Origin: Steromphala cineraria
Lineage: Eukaryota; Mollusca; Gastropoda; Trochida; Trochidae
Assembly (NCBI GenBank): GCA_916613615.1
Contig: OU744730.1
Coordinates: 31,530,815 to 31,594,814 of the forward strand
Length of the DNA stretch: 64,000 nt
Direction of reading: 5' to 3'
This document shows positions 20,954-33,415 of this stretch, piece by piece (positions within the stretch are counted from its first letter, which is position 1; each line of letters starts with the position of its first letter). The notes under the pieces were generated by a model. It made no database searches. It worked only from the letters and a program-made list of their open reading frames with translations, and was not told where the DNA came from. The translations under genes and the position numbers were made by a program.

Positions 20954-23900
20954 ATATATTATTGGCCTGCAAACATTGCCATCAGAACTAAATGTCCTAT
21001 AGATTTATCTGATATCTGTACAATATTAGAGTGGATGACCAAGAAATCACTAGGGATGGTAACCTTTGATAAAAGCAGAAATAATCTCTCCGTCAGTCAT
21101 TTGGGATCCCTAGAGATTTAATTGTCATGGCTTTATGACTCCTAATGGCTTTTCTGGTCAGTGCTCCAATCATTTGTGTCATTTTGCTTGATTTATGATA
21201 AATCGCTTCCAGAGTATATTAATGGGTTTATTATGTGTACGTGTCATGAGTTGTTCATAATGGAAACATAGTTTTTGTCGACAAACATGTATAAAAATTA
21301 TAACACTCGCTAGATGAATATTCAATGTACAACAAGAACACCTATTTAGATAACCCATACTGGTTGAAAATGGCTTGAATGACTTGTGATTTGTCTCGAT
21401 ACAACCGTTCACAGGCTTGTGTTTTTAGAAGCTATGGTTATTGACTTTATTCAATATTAGATCTTTTGCATTGATTACTCTTGAGTGAAAGTGGAACAGG
21501 ATTAACTTCTGAATACATCATTATCTCTGAATATTTCTGGGGCACTTTCCTGAAATCGCATCAGCTGCCTGACACATCTTGTCCGAGGTAATGCTTGTCA
21601 TAGTGATGATTTAACATATATAGTATGTAGTATTACGAAAATTGGGCTGTTATTAGCTTTATTGTAGAAAGAGACAAGTTGAAGAAGAGCCGAATACAAA
21701 ACTATGGTCTTGTTATATTACGATTTAGGCTTTCTAATTCATCCACTTATTCCCTTAAAATCTGTTATCATATAGATTATTTTCATATTTGCTTTTAGGA
21801 ATTAATGGTTCTATTGGAAATGTTGCTATAGTTGGCAATGTCACCCACCTGATGTCAAAAGTGGCTTTCCTAAAATGCACATTTCATTATAAATCTACTT
21901 TGATTTAACATTAATAATCATTTAGATAAGATAAACATTTCAAAAACCTTTACCAATTCAAATAGTGCCCAAGCGGAGATTTACACACTTACTCACTTAC
22001 ACATGATTTATTTCAACTGAATTATTCTGATATCGTGAAATGGTCTTTCAACAGTTTATTTTAAAAGTAAAAACTGAAAAACTAATTTCCATCTCAGCAA
22101 ACAAAGTGGCCACTTTCCCCTCTATGAGATAGAAATGTCAATCAACAAAAACAGTAATGAATCTTTAATCATTGATCCTATTAATTCTTTGGAAATCTGT
22201 CTTGTGCCCTCAAAAATCCTGTCCTTGGGCCAAGACTAGATTTACGTTGTTCCGTACACAAGTGAACTAATGATGTTGCGAACGTGCATACATGAGTTAG
22301 TTTATGGCAGAAATGGAGCCCTTCCCTTAAATGTTGCTTCAGGGTAAGATTTATCTATGTAAGTGCTGTGAATTTGATTAGATGGCCAGGTCTTCCTCAT
22401 ATAGACGAGTTTTCTGAAAATTCTTTAACTATTTGAGAGGACTTTATCTCCATAAAGGCAATACAGTAACTTTAAGTAAACTTTAACTTTCGATGAAACA
22501 GTTGTTAAGTAGTCTGTTTTCATAATATGACTAGACATGCAGGATTCCAGTCAATCTGTGATTCCTACATAATGCTGGTCACGAATAAGGTTATGGTGTA
22601 TTTGAAATTTTGAGATAATAATGATGGACAGAAGTGGGTCATTTTTTCAAATACTGAGAGCGCTGCTCAAAGGGGCTTTGGTTTACCTCCATCATTTGAT
22701 ATCAGTCTATGCCACTTCTTTTACCATCTCAACATCCGGGGATCATACAACACGTGCAGTCATGTGACGCACCGAGTTCGTGTCACTCTCAATCCTTATG
22801 AGGCTTTTGGATAGAGTTTTGTTTGATCTGTAGTGCAAATTTTCTCTTGTCGTCCTTTTGAGTTATGAGTTTGCTTTCCGTACGTGGAAAGTTGTGCATC
22901 TTTTTAAGATAGAAATGTCAATGAAACATAATTTACTTTTTGTAAAGTTGTTAATTTACTTGTTATTTTATATTTGAGACATGAGAGCATCGAAACATAT
23001 CATATATGCAAAATAGAATGTGGTATATAATCTTAAACGTCTGGATAAATACATAATAAATATGATATCCTCAAATAAGAATGTGGGTGTCATGAAATAT
23101 AATGAGCTTGAAAACAAACCATTTACAATTTATTTTTGTAATTTGTATCTCATTTATACGCATTACATTAAAACCGGCTGGGCTTCAAATTTTTCAACTT
23201 TTTAGCAAGTATATCATATCATATGAAGCACGAGAGTCATTTAATATGTTTAAAATGCGAGATCAAAGTGTTAATGTTGCATATAAAACATGAAGATAAT
23301 ATGAAGAATATGCATGCACAAGAAATATATGATGACTTTTGGAGTCTTACCAATCAGACAGAAACTCCATAAAACAAAATTCACCAACGAATAACTCATT
23401 AATAATGTAATGTGCTTACTACTTTTTAGAGTTTAGAAATATTTTCGATAAAATCTTTTTAAATCGTAAACTCCTGTTTGCCAAATATCGACAGATTGAA
23501 TGAGGGTGCAGTGCAGTGCAGTTCCTCCTTTTGGGTCAAACATCTGCGAGCCTTCACGATTTGCACTTGCCTTTTAGGTGTTTATGTCCGATTCAGCTGG
23601 CTGTCACTATGAGCAGGCTGATTATCGTAACATATTGTTGTCATGTATTAAACCAATTAGTTCATGTATGTTGTCGTCAATTCATAATCTTAACTAGTCA
23701 TAAGCCACGTTTTAAGTGTTTAAACATAATACAATAATGAACCAATTCAACTAACATCGTAATAAATCGACATGTTTTATTGCATAAATGCATGTCTCTT
23801 ATTCAAAACCCTGTATCATTCATTTTTCTGACAAATGTAATCATTTTCAAACAAAACCAGCAATATTTTCACAGGAAATAAGGATCATTGGCGGTTAATT

Positions 23901-24045
23901 TGTCAATGTTCGGTGACGAATGGATTTTCTGGGCTGTGAACATATATTCAGTGTCACTATCTGTGCTTGATAAATGATAAATCGTTTACCAACAAAGCAG
24001 AAAGGTTGTCAAAATAATTGAAGAAGTAAGTTGAAGTAGAAGTTT

Positions 24046-24201
24046 CAAGAGTAATTCACTTATATCACGGCTGCTTGTAGTATTACAGGGAGAAAACCCA
24101 CAACACAACTGAAGCTTTGCATTATGGTGAAACCTGCAAGCATTTGCTGGACCTAGCGGATCATACGAGGTCTTGCGCTAAATTTAGGGAAGCCGAACGC
24201 G
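24046..24201 (-). repeat. Internally deleted SINE, copy A (also at 29,539-29,695 and 42,797-42,951)
   Basis: The SINE tail and body (CACGGCTGCTTGTAGTATTA, GTGAAACCTGCAAGCATTTG) are kept. About 110 bp covering the B box are missing, so GCGCTAAATTTAG runs directly into AGCCGAACGCG. Copies A, B and C share the deletion while old unit D has most of the missing part, which places the deletion before the A/B/C duplications. Confidence 0.8.
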
Positions 24202-24312
24202 ATTTTGTCTGGGATATTAATCTTTCATTAAAAATTGAGCAGAAAAAACCTATTTCTTAGTTTACAAAATTCATTATCTGAACACTAAAAACAGTGAATG
24301 AGTTATTGTTTG

Positions 24313-24347
24313 ACGCCGCTTAGGCAATATTTTAGCCATAAGCGGCG
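24313..24347. other. ACGCCGC hairpin insert (also at about 29,802-29,836)
   Basis: ACGCCGCTTAGGC and GCCATAAGCGGCGT pair with a one-base bulge around the loop AATATTTTA. The surrounding about 65 bp (ACTAAAAACAGTGAATGAGTT onward) are absent from related positions in other units (TTATCTCAACTCTGGATAG at 17.73, 33.49 and 46.65 kb), so this is an insertion. The motif resembles a repeat that I recall from gastropods and bivalves (ACGCCGC...CAATATT...GGCGGCG). Confidence 0.6.
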
Positions 24348-24963
24348 TAACTCTGGAAAGAAAAAGAACATTACAGTTGAATCACATTAACAGTGGATTA
24401 ATCAGGGACAAAAATGCATCATTTCAATCACGAGGAAAACAAGGTAAAAACTTAGGTTGACAGTAGCATATAGTAGACATTTTATAATCATGTTTGCAGG
24501 TTATTTTCGGACGATTCTTGGAGTACTCCGTTTAAACATCGCGGATTTCTCAATTTATAAATAATACCAATAGTCCAAGTTAATAGACAAAGGGTAAATC
24601 ATTTTCCTGATCTGTCACATAAACAAACTTGGATTATTGTTGTGCGTATACATGAACATATCTAATTCACAAGATACGTTTTAAAGGTAGTTGCTGAGTA
24701 GAACACCAAACTCAATTATCTGTATGAAATATTGGTGTAATTCATGGGAAAATCGTAAATCATAAATATGGGAATACTTTTATCGCAAGATGTTTCAATA
24801 ATCAAAATCAAGGTTTGCTAACATTTGAGTCTTTGTCATTTTTTAACACTTCGAGACGAGTGTTAATATCAGCAAAGAGCCTATTTCAGTGCTGTCTATG
24901 AAAACTACGTCATATCTGATAACTATTATTGACAGGCAATGTTACCTTAATTATAGCACTTAT

Positions 24964-26121
24964 GATGCTTTTAGAGCACGTCCTAAGAAATAAGCCCCCT
25001 TTCTACGAATTTTAGTGATAAGTCACATTTGGATACTCACAGCAGCTTGTAAAATTAATCATTAACAACAGGGCTTGTAATGAAAGATATGCGTGAGGAC
25101 TTAAAAGGATTCTTCTGTTTCTGTCTTTTAACCTCTTCAATCCAATCTGACATAAGCACGTCTGGGAGTCTCTACAAAGACATAAAAAGTCTTAGACTTG
25201 TAAAGAAAAAATACCCTGCTGAATCAACCCTTCACATCAAACGTGAGTGGCCGTCTGTAAATTGTGAAAATTCAAACTCGATGACTTTCGCTGCACTCTG
25301 TTAACCATACAGAATCAAGGAGGCGTAAATCATAACCGGGAGATGTTTGTATGCTATTATAACGCCTTAGTAAATTTCAGAATGTGGATGGTCTAAAAAG
25401 TAAGGTTAAATTGTTGAAGATAAAATTAAACATGACAAATTCGTTTTTTGAATGGCTCTAGATATTATACGATTAACTGCAAATAACTATTACATAATCT
25501 ATGTGTATACATATATACCTTTTGAAGCTAATATGTCTGTTTCATAATCTGATTTTACAGCAATTAGTAAAGAAATTGATGAATGTGTCTCCGATGACAA
25601 CCTCAACCCTAATCTCACTGAATCAAACTGCCTTTCACTTACAATCATCTATGTCTAGACCGACCTAATTAAGATTACTGATTATACCATCACCCCCCTA
25701 AATCATCCTACCGAGTGACAATAACCTCACTCTAATAACATACATTCACAACACAGAGAACACAAGATCTGAATTAGATATTTCTCATGAAAGTTAACTA
25801 TGGTAAATACACCGTAGATAAACGTCATCATCATATAAATATTTGTTGTTTTGTCTAAGAATGTTCCTATTTGACTATATTACTATTCTATGTGCAATAT
25901 TGTCATAATGGAAAATGCCATTTAAAAAACGACATTGTGTTACTGGGCCCCATTCTAATCTTGTTGGAGTTTACTTCAGTTGATTTCAGTGTTACAATTT
26001 CTGATTTCTTCAATATATTATGCTTTTTTTAGGTAAGTCATGACTTGATATGTCAGCAGCATTTCAGCTGTATAAGATATACATGTTGTATTGCTGATGC
26101 AACATTTAAAACGAAAGGCAG
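24964..26121 (+). pseudogene. Array segments S1-S2-S3, copy 3
   Basis: S1 at 24,964-25,310 holds a 74-codon plus frame (MREDLKGFFCFCLLTSS; SDISTSGSLYKDIKSL). S2 at 25,557-25,660 is preceded by GATTTTACAG and reads EIDECVSDDNLNPNLTES. S3 at 25,730-26,100 includes CATAATGGAAAATGCCATTT. Stops separate the segments. The order S1-S2-S3-(MITE)-S4 is the same in every unit, as expected for exons of one gene or parts of one element. Confidence 0.55.
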
Positions 26122-26446
26122 AGCGAGAGGCATTCTCTACCCAAAGAGGCCGATCAAGTCATAAAATGTTGATATAGCCTCTGTTCTGTTACGCCGACTT
26201 TGTGGGATATAATTGGAGATGCCTCATTGGAACCAATCAAAGTTTGTTGTACAATCAGAGACGTTGCTAATTTTTGCTACTAAATCATGGCAAAGGCATT
26301 GCGATATAAACCGCCCTTTCCATGCGAGAAGCGCTGTCATTTGATAAAGAAATTCAAATGAATTGTGTTGCAATTTTATCCGCCAGGGGAAACTGCCGGA
26401 ACCTTATGACTTGATCTGCCTCTGTGGGGAGAGAATGAGCGAGAGG
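26122..26446. mobile_element. 9-bp-TSD MITE, copy 3
   Basis: The element spans 26131-26437 with AGCGAGAGG on both sides (26122-26130, 26438-26446). The left TIR is long and intact (CATTCTCTACCCAAAGAGGC through TTCTGTTACGCCGA). The right TIR has lost about 40 bp, joining CCGGAACC to TTATGACTTGATC. It shares its insertion site with the copies at 35.0, 36.9, 39.3 and 47.7 kb, which means one insertion followed by duplication. Confidence 0.85.
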
Positions 26447-29400
26447 ATATATTATTGGCCTGCAAACATTGCCATCAGAACTAAATGTCCTATAGATTTA
26501 TCTGATATCTGTACAATATTAGAGTGGATGACCAAGAAATCACTAGGGATGGTAACCTTTGATAAAAGCAGAAATAATCTCTCCGTCAGTCATTTGGGAT
26601 CCCTAGAGATTTAATTGTCATGGCTTTATGACTCCTAATGGCTTTTCTGGTCAGTGCTCCAATCATTTGTGTCATTTTGCTTGATTTATGATAAATCGCT
26701 TCCAGAGTATATTAATGGGTTTATTATGTGTACGTGTCATGAGTTGTTCATAATGGAAACATAGTTTTTGTCGACAAACATGTATAAAAATTATAACACT
26801 CGCTAGATGAATATTCAATGTACAACAAGAACACCTATTTAGATAACCCATACTGGTTGAAAATGGCTTGAATGACTTGTGATTTGTCTCGATACAACCG
26901 TTCACAGGCTTGTGTTTTTAGAAGCAATGGTTATTGACTTTATTCAATATTAGATCTTTTGCATTGCTTACTCTTGAGTGAAAGTGGAACAGGATTAAAT
27001 TCTGAATACATCATTATCTCTGAATATTTCTGGGGCACTTTCCTGAAATCGCATCAGCTGCCTGACACATCTTGTCTGAGGTAATGCTTGTCATAGTGAT
27101 GATTTAACATATATAGTATGTAGTATTACGAAAATTGGGCTGTTATTAGCTTTATTGTAGAAAGAGACAAGTTGAAGAAGAGCCGAATACAAAACTATGG
27201 TCTTGTTATATTACGATTTAGGCTTACTAATTCATCCACTTATTCCCTTAAAATCTGTTATCATATAGATTATTTTCATATTTGCTTTTAGGAATTAATG
27301 GTTCTATTGGAAATGTTGCTATAGTTGGCAATGTCACCCACCTGATGTCAAAAGTGGCTTTCCTAAAATGCACATTTCATTATAAATCTACTTTGATTTA
27401 ACATTAATAATCATTAAGATAAGATAAACATTTCAAAAACCTTTACCAATTCAAATAGTGCCCAAGCGGAGATTTACACACTTACTCACTTACACATGAT
27501 TTATTTCAACTGAATTATTCTGATATCGTGAAATGGTCTTTCAACAGTTTATTTTAAAAGTAAAAACTGAAAAACTAATTTCCATCTCAGCAAACAAAGT
27601 GCGCCACTTTCCCCTCTATGAGATAGAAATGTCAATCAACAAAAACAGTAATGAATCTTTAATCATTGATCCTATTAATTCTTTGGAAATCTGTCTTGTG
27701 CCCTCAAAAATCCTGTCCTTGGGCCAAGACTAGATTTACGTTGTTCCGTACACAAGTGAACTAATGATGTTGCGAACGTGCATACATGAGTTAGTTTATG
27801 GCAGAAATGGAGCCCTTCCCTTAAATGTTGCTTCAGGGTAAGATTTATCTATGTAAGTGCTGTGAATTTGTTTGATGGCCAGGTCTTCCTCATATAGACG
27901 AGTTTTCTGAAAATTCTTTAACTATTTGAGAGGACTTTATCTCCATAAAGGCAATACAGTAACTTTAAGTAAACTTTAACTTTCGATGAAACAGTTGTTA
28001 AGTAGTCTGTTTTCATAATATGACTAGACATGCAGGATTCCAGTCATTCTGTGATTCCTACATAATGCTGGTCACGAATAAGGTTATGGTGTATTTGAAA
28101 TTTTGAGATAATAATGATGGACAGAAGTGGGTCATTTTTTCAAATACTGAGAGCGCTGCTCAAAGGGGCTTTGGTTTACCTCCATCATTTGATATCAGTC
28201 TATGCCACTTCTTTTACCATCTCAACATCCGGGGATCATACAACACGTGCAGTCATGTGACGCACCGAGTTCGTGTCACTCTCAATCCTTATGAGGCTTT
28301 TGGATAGAGTTTTGTTTGATCTGTAGTGCAAATTTTCTCTTGTCGTCCTTTTGAGTTATGAGTTTGCTTTCCGTACGTGGAAAGTTGTGCATCTTTTTAA
28401 GATAGAAATGTCAATGAAACATAATTTACTTTTTGTAAAGTTGTTAATTTACTTGTTATTTTATATTTGAGACATGAGAGCATCGAAACATATCATATAT
28501 GCAAAATAGAATGTGGTATATAATCTTAAACATCTGGATAAATACATAATAAATATGATATCCTCAAATAAGAATGTGGGTGTCATGAAATATAATGAGC
28601 TTGAAAACAAACCATTTACAATTTATTTTTGTAATTTGTATCTCATTTATACGCATTACATTAAAACCGGCTGGGCTTCAAATTTTAAAACTTTTAGCAA
28701 GTATATCATATCATAGCACGAGAGTCATTTAATATGTTTAAAATGCGAGATCAAAGTGTTAATGTTGCATATAAAACATGAAGATAATATGAAGAATATG
28801 CATGCACAAGAAATATATGATGACTTTTGGAGTCTTACCAATCAGACAGAAACTCCATAAAACAAAATTCACCAACGAATAACTCATTAATAATGTAATG
28901 TGCTTACTACTTTTTAGAGTTTAGAAATATTTTCGATAAAATCTTTTTAAATCGTAAACTCCTGTTTGCCAAATATCGACAGATTGAATGAGGGTGCAGT
29001 GCAGTGCAGTTCCTCCTTTTGGGTCAAACATCTGCAAGCCTTCACGATTTGCACTTGCCTTTTAGGTGTTTTGTCCGATTCAGCTGGCTGTCACTATGAG
29101 CAGGCTGATTATCGTAACATATTGTTGTCACGTATTAAACCAATTAGTTCATGTATGTTGTCGTCAATCCATAATCTTAACTAGTCATAAGCCACGTTTT
29201 AAGTGTTTAAACATAATACACTAATGAACCAATTCAACTAACATCGTAATAAATCGACATGTTTTATTGCATAAATGCATGTCTCTTATTCAAAACCCTG
29301 TATCATTCATTTTTCTGACAAATGTAATCATTTTCAAACAAAACCAGCAATATTTTCACAGGAAATAAGGATCATTGGCGGTTAATTTGTCAATGTTCGG

Positions 29401-30277
29401 TGACGAATGGATTTTCTGGGCTGTGAACATATATTCAGTGTCACTATCTGTGCTTGATAAATGATAAATCGTTTACCAACAAAGCAGAAAGGTTGTCAAA
29501 ATAATTGAAGAAGTAAGTTGAAGTAGAAGTTTCAAGAGTAATTCACTTATATCACGGCTGCTTGTAGTATTACAGGGAGAAAACCCACAACACAACTGAA
29601 GCTTTGCATTATGGTGAAACCTGCAAGCATTTGCTGGAACTAGCGGATCATGCGAGGTCTTGCGCTAAATTTAGTGAAGCCAAACGCGATTTTGTCTGGG
29701 ATATTAATCTTTCATTAAAAATTGAGCAGAAAAAAACCTATTTCTTAGTTTACAAAATTCATTATCTGAACACTAGAAACAGTGAATGAGTTATTGTTTG
29801 ACGCCGCTTAGGCAATATTTTAGCCATAAGCGGCGTAACTCTGGAAAGAAAAAGAACATTACAGTTGAATCACATTAACAGTGGATTAATCAGGGACAAA
29901 AATGCATCATTTCAATCACAAGGAAAACAAGGCAAAATCTTAGGTTGACAGTAGCATATAGTAGACATTTTATAATCATGTTTGCAGGTTATTTTCTGAC
30001 GATTCTTGGAGTACTCCGTTTAAACATCGCGGATTTCTCGATTCATAAATAATACCAATAGTCCAAGTTAATGGACAAAGGGTAAATCATTTTCCTGATC
30101 TGTCACATAAACAAACTTGGATTAGTGTTGTGCGTATACATGAACATATCTAATTCACAAGATACGTTTTAAAGGTAGTTGCTGAGTAGAACACCAAACT
30201 CAATTATCTGTATGAAATATTGGTGTAATTCATGGGAAAATCGTAAATCATAAATCATAAATATGGGAATACTTTTA
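26447..30277 (+). repeat. Long array unit copy B
   Basis: Copy A repeated with very few changes (the 77-codon minus frame at 26,672-26,905 is identical). Differences include a few substitutions, a missing ATGAA near 28,715, and a 178-bp deletion near 30,273 that joins ACTTTTAT to GATGCTTTTAG. The SINE fragment (29,539-29,695) and hairpin insert (about 29,772-29,839) are present as in A. A and B form a head-to-tail duplication of about 5.5 kb. No functional gene is supported. Confidence 0.8.
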
Positions 30278-31683
30278 TGATGCTTTTAGAGCACGTCCTA
30301 AGAAATAAGCCCCCTTTCTACGAATTTTAGTGATAAGTCACATTTGGATACTCACAGCAGCTTGTAAAATTAATCATTAACAACAGGGATTGTAATGAAA
30401 GATATGCGTGAGGACTTAAAAGGATTCTTCTGTTGCTGTCTTTAAACCTCTTCAATCCAATCTGACATTAGCACGTCTGGGAGTCTCTACAAAGACATAA
30501 AAAAAGTCTTAGACTTGTAAAGAAAAAATACCCTGCTTAATCAACCCTTCACATCGAACGTGAGGGGCCGTCTGTAAATTGTGAAAATTCAAACTCGATG
30601 ACTTTCGCTGCTCTCTGTTAACCATACAGAATCAAAGAGGCGTAAATCATAACCGGGAGATGTTTGTATGCTATTATAACGCCTTAGTAAATTTCAGAAT
30701 GTGGATGGTCTAAAAAGTAAGGTTAAATTGTTGAAGATAACATTAAACATGACAAACTCGTTTTTTGAATGGCTCTAGATATTATACGATTAACTGCAAA
30801 TAACTATTACATAATATATGTGTATACATATATACCTTTTGAAGCTAATATGTCTGTTTCATAATCTGATTTTACAGCAATTAGTAAAGAAATTGATGAA
30901 TGTGTCTCCGATGACAACCTCAACCCTAATCTCACTGAATCAAACTGCCTTTCACTTACAATCATCTATGTCTAGACCGACCTAATTAAGATTACTGATT
31001 ATACCATCACCCCCCTAAATCATCCTACCGAGTGACAATAACCTCACTCTAATAACATACATTCACAACACACAGAACACAAGATCTGCATTAGATATTT
31101 CTCATGAAATTTAACCATGGTAAATACACTGTAGTTAAACGCCATAATCATATAAGTATTTGTTGTTTTGTCTAAGAATGTTCCTATTTGACTATATTAC
31201 TATTCTATGTGCAATATTGTCATAATGGAAAATGCCATTTCAAAAACGATATTGTGCTTATTGTACCCCTATCTAATCTTGTTAGAGTTGAATTAAGTGT
31301 AACAATAAATCATAAACCATAGGCTTCGTTAGACGTATTTGTGATTACTCCTCACAATATATTTTGGTTTGTTTACATAAAATAATGAGTTGATATTGCA
31401 AGTAGTATTGCAGCTTTATAAAATGTGGTTGTTGCATTTTGGATGAAATAAAGGCAAAGCGAGGGGATTCGTTTGTTTGCAAACATTTGCCAACAAGATT
31501 TAGTTTGCCTTAGATTTGTCTGATAACTGTTCAATATTAGAGTGGATGACCAAGAGATGGTAACCTTTGATAAAAACAGACATAATCTATCTGTCAGTCA
31601 TTTGGTATCCCCAGAGATTTATTTGTCATTGCTTTATGATTCCTAATGGCTTTTCTGGTCAGTACTTGAATCATTTGTGTCAT
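30278..31683 (+). pseudogene. Array segments S1-S2-S3-S4, copy 4 (no MITE)
   Basis: S1 at 30,278-30,600, S2 at 30,876-30,980, S3 at 31,050-31,440 and S4 at 31,495-31,683. S3 switches at about 31,250 to the subtype with AACAATAAATCATAAACC. The MITE target is empty here (AGGCAAAGCGAGGGGATTCG at about 31,452-31,471). S4 lacks 10 bp after GACCAAGA, which breaks the CTILEW frame. It stops abruptly at TGTGTCATTAATTAA, where the next S1 begins. Confidence 0.55.
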
Positions 31684-33150
31684 TAATTAAAGCACTTAAG
31701 ATGCTTTTAGAGGACGTCCTAAGAATTAGGCCTCTTTATATGAATTTGACATTTTTGTGATAAGTCACATTTGGAAACTCACAGCAGCTTGTGAAGTGAT
31801 AAGATTTATCATTAACAACAGGGATTGTAATGAAAGATATACTTGAGGACTTGAAAGGATTCTTCTGTCTCTGTCTTTAACCTCTTTTATCCAATCTGAC
31901 ATTAACACGTCTGGGAGTCTCTTCAAAGACATCAAAAAGTCTTAAACTGATAGAGAAAAAATACCCTTCTGAATCAACCCTTCACATCGAACTGCACGTG
32001 AGGGGCCGTCTGTAAATTGTGAAAAATCAAACTCGACGATTTTCACAGCCCATTGTTAACCATACAGAATCAATGAGGCGTAAATCATAACCCGGAGATG
32101 TTTGTATGCTATTATAACGCCTTAGTAAATTTCAGAATGTGGATGGTCTAAAAAGTAAGGTTAAATTGTTGAAGATAACATTAAACATGACAAATTCGTT
32201 TTTTAATGGCTCTAGATATTATAAGATTAACTGCAAATAACTATTACATAATCTATGTGTATACATATATACCTTTTGAAGCTAATATGTCTGTTTCATA
32301 ATCTGATTTTACATCAATTATTCAAGAAATTGATGAATGTGTCTACGATGACAACCTGAACCCTAATCTCACTGAATCAAACTGCCTTCACTTACAATAA
32401 TCTGTGTCTAGACCGACCCAATTAATATTACTGATTATACCATCACCCCCTAAATCATCCTACCGAGTGACAATAACCATAAACTAATAACATCCAGAAC
32501 ACAAGATCTGTAATAGATATTTCTCATGAAATTTAATTGAACTATTGTAAATTAATAAACGTCATAATCATAATAATATGTGCTGTTTTCTCATAGAATT
32601 TCAACTGCCTATTCGACTATATTACTATACTATTTCCAAGATTATCAAACTAGAATATGCCACTTCAAGGCGACATTGTGCTTATCGTTCCCCTATCTAA
32701 TCTTGTTGGAGTTGAATTAAGTGTAACAATAAATCATAAACCATAGGCTTCTGTTAGACGTTTTTGTGATTACTCCTCACAATATATTTGGTTTGTTTAC
32801 ATCAAATAATGAGTTGATATTCTTCAACGTGCTGCCAGCAGCATTTCAGCTTTACAAAATGCCGTTGTTGGACTTTGGATGAAATAAAGGCAAAGCGAGG
32901 GGATTCGTATGTTTGCAAACATTTTCCAACAAGATTTAGTTTGCCTTAGATTTGTCTGATAACTGTTCAATATTAGAGTGGATGACCAAGAGATGGTAAC
33001 CTATGATAAAAACAGAAATAATCTATCGGTCAGTCATTTGGTATCCCCAGAGATTTATTTGTCATGGCTTTATGATTCCTTATGGCTTTTCCGGTCAGTG
33101 CTCGAATCATTTGTGTTATTTTGGTTGATATATGATAAATCGCTTGATAA
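31684..33150 (+). pseudogene. Array segments S1-S2-S3-S4, copy 5 (no MITE)
   Basis: S1 at 31,684-32,050, S2 at 32,313-32,410 (EIDECVYDDNLNPNLTES), S3 at 32,480-32,880 and S4 at 32,935-33,150. In S4, TAA after WLYDS is replaced by TTA, so the frame reads on (WLFRSVLESFVLFWLIYDKS) into the SINE. A 79-codon frame results (32,978-33,217) but it is chimeric. The empty MITE site is at about 32,889-32,908. The block 31.7-33.4 kb is duplicated at 44.9-46.6 kb. Confidence 0.55.
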
Positions 33151-33415
33151 ATCATGGCTGCTTGTAGTATTACAGGGTGAAAGCCCACTACACTACTGTG
33201 GCTTTGCATTTCGGTAAACACTGCGAGCATATCCTGGAACTAGCGAACCATGGATGGTACTGCGCCGAAATTCAGTGTAGCATTGCACCAAAACCTTGCG
33301 TGTAGAAAGAATCTCGACTGCAGACAAAGTTGCCGGGCACCTTGCAGGACTCGAACCACGGACCTGTTGACCCGAAGGCAAACGCGCTAACTACTTTACT
33401 ACCCGCCCCTCGTAA
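33151..33415 (-). repeat. tRNA-derived SINE
   Basis: Near-identical to the copies at 17.4 and 46.3 kb: body CTGCAGACAAAGTTGCCGGGC, B box GGTTCGAGTCC on minus, A-box region at the CGCGCTAACTACTTTACTACC end. Overlapping minus frames of 62-66 codons are SINE by-products. Confidence 0.8.

Larger units (their letters stand above)
20954..24960 (+). repeat. Long array unit copy A
   Basis: This begins with S4 (ERIYYWPANIAIRTKC, CTILEWMTKKSLGMVTFD, ending at TAA 21,119-21,121). It then has a region where the minus strand is open for 77 codons (21,179-21,412), a long AT-rich spacer, CCTATTAATTCTTTGGAAATCTG (about 22,178), CATGTGACGCACCG (about 22,762), CACGATTTGCACTTGCC (about 23,557), an internally deleted SINE (24,046-24,201) and a 65-bp hairpin insert (about 24,283-24,350). 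It is nearly identical to copy B, offset 5,493 bp at its start. No intact gene is present: frames of 60-97 codons are scattered and end at stops shared with the other copies. No family is identified with confidence. Confidence 0.8.
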
